Part shown: piece by piece, positions 59,306 to 64,000 of the stretch | Layout: every line of letters starts with the position of its first letter | How positions within the stretch are numbered: position 1 is the first letter of the stretch | Assembly (NCBI RefSeq): GCF_016859125.1 | Contig: NZ_CP069338.1 | Location: 3,312,501-3,376,500 of the forward strand | Direction: 5' to 3' | Length of the DNA: 64,000 bases | Source of the DNA: Archangium violaceum | Lineage (GTDB): Bacteria > Myxococcota > Myxococcia > Myxococcales > Myxococcaceae | The notes under the pieces: generated by a model | The model's database searches: none | What the model was told of the DNA's origin: nothing | What the model saw: the letters and a program-made list of their open reading frames with translations, nothing else | Made by a program: the position numbers and the translations under genes

Positions 59306-62300
59306 TCAGCCCGGCGACAGCTTCTCCGAGATGAGGGGCAGCAGCTTCTCCCCCGCCTCGCGCACGAAGAAGTGGTCCCCCTCGAAGAGGTAGGTCGACA
59401 GGCGTCCTCGCGTGTGCTGCCCCCACGCGTCCAGCTGCGTGGAGGGGATGATCCGGTCCTGCGTGCTCGCGAAGACCGTGAGCGGCATGTCCAGCGGCTC
59501 CTGCTCCTCGTAGCTGTAGGACTCCAACAGCGCGAAGTCCTTGCGCAGCGTGGGCAGGTACGTCCGCATCAGCTCCGTGTCGTGCTCCCGTCCGAACTCC
59601 TCCGTGATGAAGCCGCGCTGACGCGACATCTCCAGGAACTCCTTGTCCGAGAGCCTCAGCGCGATGGACGACGGCATCGGCTGGTGCGGCGCCCGGAAGG
59701 ATGAGACGAACAGGTGCTCGGGCGCCAACCCCTGCTCGCGCAGGTAGCGCGTCAGCTCGAAGGCGTACAGCGAGCCCATGCTGTGCCCGAACAGCGCGAA
59801 CCGCTCGCCCAGGTGCGGTTGGAGCGCCTTCGCCAACGCGGGAATCAGCACCTCCATCCGCTCCAGGTGCGGCTCCGCGATGCGCGAGCCGTGTGCCGGC
59901 AGCTCGATGGGGTAGAGCCCCATCCCCTCCGGCATGAGCGGCGCCCATGCCCGGAAGAACGACGCGCTCGCCCCGACTCCCGGGATGCAGAACAGGCGGA
60001 GGTGCTCCTTCGGCCACTTCCGGGTGAAGCCGAACCACGACCGCTCGCTCCCCGTCGCGCCCTTCGACTCCGCCGGCTCCGTGCCTCCGGCCGCCTCACC
60101 CGTGAGCGCCGGCTGGCCGAGCAGGTACTCGGTCAGCGAGGCCAGGTCCGGATAGGTGAAGAGCAGCGTCGCCGACAGCTTCAGCCCCAGGCTGGCCTCG
60201 AGCCGGTTGCGCAGCTCCAGGCTCATCAGCGAGTCCAGGCCCATGTTGGTGAAGGCCTCGTGCCGCTCCACCCGCGAGGGCTCCAGCCGCAGCACCCGCG
60301 CCATCTGCTTCCTCAGGTACTCCTCCAGCAACGTCTTGCGCTGCTCGGGCCCCGCCTGGCGCAGCTCCTCGCGGATGTTCGTCGTCCCGGCCTCCTCGCC
60401 CTGGCCCTGGCCCGGCTCGGCGAGCAGCTCCGCCCACAGCGGCGAGCTGGCTCCCGGGTAGGACTCCAGCCACCGCCGCGCCTCCAGGTGCATCACCGCC
60501 ACCTGCGCCGCCCGGCCGGACAGCAGCCGCTCCAGCACCGCCGTGCCCTGCGCCGGCTTGATGCTCCCCACGCCCCGGTGCAGCAGGCGCTCGCCGCGGT
60601 TGGCCTGCGCCGCCGCCTGGCCCACGTCGGAGAACGCGCCCCAGTTGATGCTCAGGCCCGTGAGGCCCTGGCTCCGCCGGTGGTGCGCCAGTGCGTCCAT
60701 GAAGGCGTTGGCCGCCGCGTAGTTCGTCTGCCCCGGCGAGCCCAACAGCGACGCGCCCGACGAGTAGAGGACGAAGAAGTCCAGCGCCTTGTCCGCCGTG
60801 AGCGTGTGCAGGTTCCACGCGCCCCGCACCTTCGCGCCCATCGGCTTGTCGAAGCGCTCGCCGTCCAGCTCCAGCACCGTGCGGTCCTCCAGCACCACCG
60901 CCGCGTGCAGCACGCCCTTGAGCGGAGGCAGCTCCTTCTCCACCCGCTTCAGCACCGCCTCCACCTGCTCGCGCCGCGACACGTCCGCGCGCTCCACCCG
61001 CACGTGGGCCCCCGCCGTCTCCAACTCCTGGAGCACCTGGCGCGCCGCCTCCGTGGGCTCGCCGCGTCCCATGAGCACGAGGTTGCGTGCGCCCTTCCCC
61101 ACCATCCACTTCGCCACCGTGAGGCCCAGTCCTCCGAGGCCACCCGTGAGCAGGTAGGTGGCGTCGGCCTTCAGCTCCACCGGCTCGCCACCCAGCGCCT
61201 CGTACGTGCCGCGCACCAGTCGCGCCACGTACCGGCCCTCCTCGCGCCACGCCACCTGTGTCTCGCCGTCGGGAGCGCCCAGCTCGCCGAACAGCGCGCG
61301 CGCCCGGGCCTGCGCGTCGCCGCTCCCCACGTCCACCAGCGTGGTGCGCAGCTCGGGGTGCTCGAGCGCCAGCGCCCGGCCGAAGCCCCACAGCGGCGCC
61401 TGCGCCACGGCCACGTCCTCGCCCTGCTTCACCGCGTGCGCGCCTCGCGTCACCAGCCACAGCCTCGGCGTGTCACTCCAGCCGTGCCGCACCAGCGCCT
61501 GCGCCAGGTACAGCGCGCTCTGGCTTCCCATCCGCCGTGCGCGCTCCTCGTCCTCCGGGCCGCCCACGTCCAGGCTCCCCAGGTGCACCACGCCCCGGCA
61601 CCCCGCCTCGCCGAAGGCCTCCTTCAACACCCGGCGGTAGTCCTCGGGCGACGTCGCATCCACCCGGAACAGGCCCGGCTCCAGCTTCTCGTAGCGCTCG
61701 GCGGCCACCACCTTCACGCAGCGCTGGCCTCGCGCCTCCAGCAGCCCCGCCAACGCGTTGCCCGTCTTCGCCTCGTCGAGCAGCAGCAGCCACGCTCCCT
61801 CGCCGCCCTCCGGCCCCTGCTCGGGCAGGGCGCCCTCGTGCCGCTTCCACTCCAGCGTGTACAGCCACTCCTCGCCCACCTGCCGCGTGCTCACCTCGCC
61901 TTCCAGGCGCTGCACCCGCAGGCCCTTCACCTCGGCGAACACCCCGCCCGCCTCGTCCAGCAGCGAGATGTCCCAGAGGTACGTCTTCGCCTCCTTCTCC
62001 ACCGGACGCAGCCGGCCGTGCGCCCATACCTCCCGCTCCGGGCGCCGGTGCACCCGCAGCGACTCCACTCCCACCGGGACGTAGGGCTCGCCTCCCTCGG
62101 CGGGCTTGCCTCCCGGCGCGAAGAGCAGCGCGCCCAGCACCTGGAAGCAGGCGTCCAACAGCGCCGGGTGCAGCTGGTACGCCGCGAGCTGCGTCGCCGC
62201 CGCGTCCGGCAGCCGCACCCGGCCCAGCACCTCGTCCGTGCCCTGCCACAGCTCCTGCACTCCCTGGAAGCCGGGGCCGTAGTGGATGTGCTGCTTCTCC

Positions 62301-64000
62301 ACCAGCGGGTAGTACGCCGAGCCCTGCATGTTCACCGGGCACCGCTCGCGGATGCGCCGGGGCTCCTCGCCTCGCACCGCCTCCCGCGTGCCGCCCAGTT
62401 GCTTCAGCCGGCCCGTCGCATGGCGCACCCACCCCGAGCCCGTCTCGGCCTGGCTGCTCACCTGGAAGGTCGCCTCGCCCCCCTGCTGCTCCGTGAGCGA
62501 GACCTGCACCGTGCGCGCCTTCCTCGCCGGCAGCGCGAGCATCCGCTCGAAGCTCGCTCCCTCCAGCACGTAGGGTTTCTGGCCGAACACCGCCGCCGCC
62601 GCCGCCAGCCCCATCTCCACGTACGCCGCGCCAGGCACCACCACCTCGCCCTGCACCCGGTGGTCCGACAGGTACGGCACCGCCTCCACGCTCAGCGACT
62701 GCTCCCAGCAGCGCGTCCCCGGCATGATGGACAACGAGAAGGACCGCCCCATCAGCGGGTGCAGCACCTCTCCCGCACGCAGCGCCTGTCCTCGCGCCAG
62801 CGGCGCCACCTGCATGCTCGCGTCCACCCAGTAGCGCTCGCGCTGCCACTGGTAGGTCGGCAGCGGCACGATCTGCCCCTGCGCGCCATTCACCTGCTTC
62901 CAGTCCACGGACAGGCCGTGGGTGTGGAGCGCGGCCACCGACTCGAGCAGCACACGGCGGTCATCCTGCTCGCGGCGCAGCAAGGCCACCGCGAGGCCCT
63001 TGCTCTTCGCGTCCGCGAGCGCCTCCTGGACGGAGGGCAGGAGGATGGGGTGAGGGCTCATCTCCAGGTAGACGTCGTGACCCGACTTTAGAAGTTGGTC
63101 CACGCCCTGGGCGAAGAGGACGGGCTCGCGCAGGTTGCTCACCCAGTAGTTGGCGGAGAGCTCGCCCTCCGCCACTGGACGGCCCACCACGGTGGACTGC
63201 AGGGTGATGCGAGGCGCCAGGCCCTTCACGCTGGAGAGGGCGCCGAGCAGCTCGCCGCGAAGCTCGTCCATCTGCGGGCTGTGGGAGGCGACGTCCACCT
63301 TGATGCGACGGCAGAAGACGCCACGCTTCTCGAGCTTCTGGATGACTTCCTCGAGGGCCTGGGGCTCGCCGGAGAGCACGGTGGCACGAGGCCCGTTGCT
63401 GACAGCGACGGAGAGCTTCTGCTCGAGGCCCTTCACCTCCTCGCGGGCCTGCTCCAGGGAGAGCTCGACGAGGGCCATGGCGCCCCTGCCACTGAGGCGG
63501 CGCATGAGGTTGCTGCGGCGGCAGATGATGCTCGCTGCGTCCTGGAGGCTGAGCGCACCGGCGACGTAGGCGGCGGCGATCTCACCCATGCTGTGGCCGA
63601 TGACGGCGTCCGGCTGAACACCCCAGCTCTTCCAGAGGGCGGCGAGGCCGACGCTCATGGCGAAGAGGGCGGGCTGGATGACGTCGATGCGGTCGAGCCT
63701 GGACTGCTCGCCGGAGGCCTGGAGCTCCTCGAGCAGGGACCAGCCGGTCTCCTGACGGATGGCGGCGTCGCACTCCTCGAGGGCGGCGCGGAAGACGGGC
63801 TCCTGCTGGAGGAGCTTGCGGCCCATGCCCTCCCACTGCGAGCCCTGGCCCGGGAAGACGAAGACGACCTTCGACTTCTCTCCCGTGACCTCCGAGCGCG
63901 AGACGTTGCCGGGCTTCTCGCCCGCCAGGTAGGCCTCGAGGGACTGGCGCCACTCGTCCCGGGTGCGGCCGACGACGGCGAGGCGCTGCTTGTAATGAGT
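59306..64000 (-). CDS. Type I polyketide synthase, terminal module (AT-DH-KR-ACP-TE), 5' end outside window
   Basis: Open from the window edge to stop 59306, 1564 residues seen. The acyltransferase starts at VFVFPGQGSQWEGM (about 63865) with GHSMGE (Ser about 63592) and VDVASHSPQMD (about 63300); VASH is nearer the YASH than the HAFH type, so extender choice is unclear. The dehydratase has H-x3-G-x4-P in DHRVQGEVVVPG (about 62660) and its Asp in LLDACF. The ketoreductase has TGGLGGLG (about 61140), VLEDRTV (B-type-like) and the catalytic Ser/Tyr in YSSGASLLG and NYAAANAF. The ACP has GLDSLMSLEL (about 60230). The thioesterase has GHSMGSLYAF (about 59780), STQDRI and EGDHFF. No enoylreductase. 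This is the last, chain-releasing module. Confidence 0.92.
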   Translation of the reverse strand, partial: THYKQRLAVVGRTRDEWRQSLEAYLAGEKPGNVSRSEVTGEKSKVVFVFPGQGSQWEGMGRKLLQQEPVFRAALEECDAAIRQETGWSLLEELQASGEQSRLDRIDVIQPALFAMSVGLAALWKSWGVQPDAVIGHSMGEIAAAYVAGALSLQDAASIICRRSNLMRRLSGRGAMALVELSLEQAREEVKGLEQKLSVAVSNGPRATVLSGEPQALEEVIQKLEKRGVFCRRIKVDVASHSPQMDELRGELLGALSSVKGLAPRITLQSTVVGRPVAEGELSANYWVSNLREPVLFAQGVDQLLKSGHDVYLEMSPHPILLPSVQEALADAKSKGLAVALLRREQDDRRVLLESVAALHTHGLSVDWKQVNGAQGQIVPLPTYQWQRERYWVDASMQVAPLARGQALRAGEVLHPLMGRSFSLSIMPGTRCWEQSLSVEAVPYLSDHRVQGEVVVPGAAYVEMGLAAAAAVFGQKPYVLEGASFERMLALPARKARTVQVSLTEQQGGEATFQVSSQAETGSGWVRHATGRLKQLGGTREAVRGEEPRRIRERCPVNMQGSAYYPLVEKQHIHYGPGFQGVQELWQGTDEVLGRVRLPDAAATQLAAYQLHPALLDACFQVLGALLFAPGGKPAEGGEPYVPVGVESLRVHRRPEREVWAHGRLRPVEKEAKTYLWDISLLDEAGGVFAEVKGLRVQRLEGEVSTRQVGEEWLYTLEWKRHEGALPEQGPEGGEGAWLLLLDEAKTGNALAGLLEARGQRCVKVVAAERYEKLEPGLFRVDATSPEDYRRVLKEAFGEAGCRGVVHLGSLDVGGPEDEERARRMGSQSALYLAQALVRHGWSDTPRLWLVTRGAHAVKQGEDVAVAQAPLWGFGRALALEHPELRTTLVDVGSGDAQARARALFGELGAPDGETQVAWREEGRYVARLVRGTYEALGGEPVELKADATYLLTGGLGGLGLTVAKWMVGKGARNLVLMGRGEPTEAARQVLQELETAGAHVRVERADVSRREQVEAVLKRVEKELPPLKGVLHAAVVLEDRTVLELDGERFDKPMGAKVRGAWNLHTLTADKALDFFVLYSSGASLLGSPGQTNYAAANAFMDALAHHRRSQGLTGLSINWGAFSDVGQAAAQANRGERLLHRGVGSIKPAQGTAVLERLLSGRAAQVAVMHLEARRWLESYPGASSPLWAELLAEPGQGQGEEAGTTNIREELRQAGPEQRKTLLEEYLRKQMARVLRLEPSRVERHEAFTNMGLDSLMSLELRNRLEASLGLKLSATLLFTYPDLASLTEYLLGQPALTGEAAGGTEPAESKGATGSERSWFGFTRKWPKEHLRLFCIPGVGASASFFRAWAPLMPEGMGLYPIELPAHGSRIAEPHLERMEVLIPALAKALQPHLGERFALFGHSMGSLYAFELTRYLREQGLAPEHLFVSSFRAPHQPMPSSIALRLSDKEFLEMSRQRGFITEEFGREHDTELMRTYLPTLRKDFALLESYSYEEQEPLDMPLTVFASTQDRIIPSTQLDAWGQHTRGRLSTYLFEGDHFFVREAGEKLLPLISEKLSPG

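Noticed and set aside
59714-63091. 1125-codon plus-strand frame across the PKS
   Set aside because: Antisense shadow of the AT-DH-KR-ACP-TE gene; repetitive R/H/L/Q composition and no ribosome site.

Overview
The window looks like a chromosomal segment of a myxobacterium (Myxococcota, probably suborder Cystobacterineae, e.g. an Archangium/Cystobacter-type genome). The evidence is very high GC with strong third-position GC bias, a 1767-residue Ser/Thr-kinase/ATPase/histidine-kinase hybrid present twice, polymorphic AHH-nuclease lipoproteins paired with Imm11 immunity proteins, and a modular type I polyketide synthase. The genus is inference; no rRNA, tRNA, phage or insertion-sequence gene was seen, and no CRISPR array.

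1-6.3 kb is the conserved origin-proximal block rpmH-rnpA-yidD-yidC-jag-mnmE, interrupted by a small unknown gene and a collagen-like/beta-helix lipoprotein. 6.4-27.7 kb is a mixed accessory stretch: a Uma2 protein, a Coq4-SDR-SDR run, a MshEN-domain protein, a GFA-family protein, an erythromycin-esterase-type lipoprotein, DUF3626, a secreted polysaccharide lyase, a methyltransferase, a divergent LysR/SDR pair, a secreted NAGPA-like protein, a multicopper oxidase with a Cys-rich secreted neighbour, and a minus-strand operon around an 845-residue M23/lysozyme-like cell-wall hydrolase. Gene debris is frequent: a frameshifted ART-HYD1-like toxin, an RDD fragment and an SDR tail.

28-41 kb is dominated by two same-length paralogous hybrid kinases on the minus strand, with a broken Cache-type sensor kinase on the plus strand between them. 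41-49.4 kb holds AraC/DUF2000, an internally deleted ppc relic, a broken RCC1-repeat gene, a SnoaL-like lipoprotein, an ALO-type FAD oxidase, a PD-(D/E)XK-like protein next to three 22-bp-phased palindromes, and MazG. 49.4-52.5 kb has SppA and an alpha/beta hydrolase.

52.5-59 kb is the most interesting region: a polymorphic toxin/immunity island. Two lipoprotein toxins share a leader, lipobox and membrane-hairpin region and a near-identical promoter segment, but carry different C-terminal toxin domains. Each is followed by its own presumed immunity gene; one of these is an Imm11-SUFU fusion, the other a pentapeptide-like protein. A reversed toxin relic with an intact Imm11 gene and a 167-bp Imm11 scrap flank them. 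The architecture resembles myxobacterial SitA toxins delivered by outer-membrane exchange (inference). 59.3-64 kb is the 3' end of a type I PKS gene (AT-DH-KR-ACP-TE) that runs off the window.
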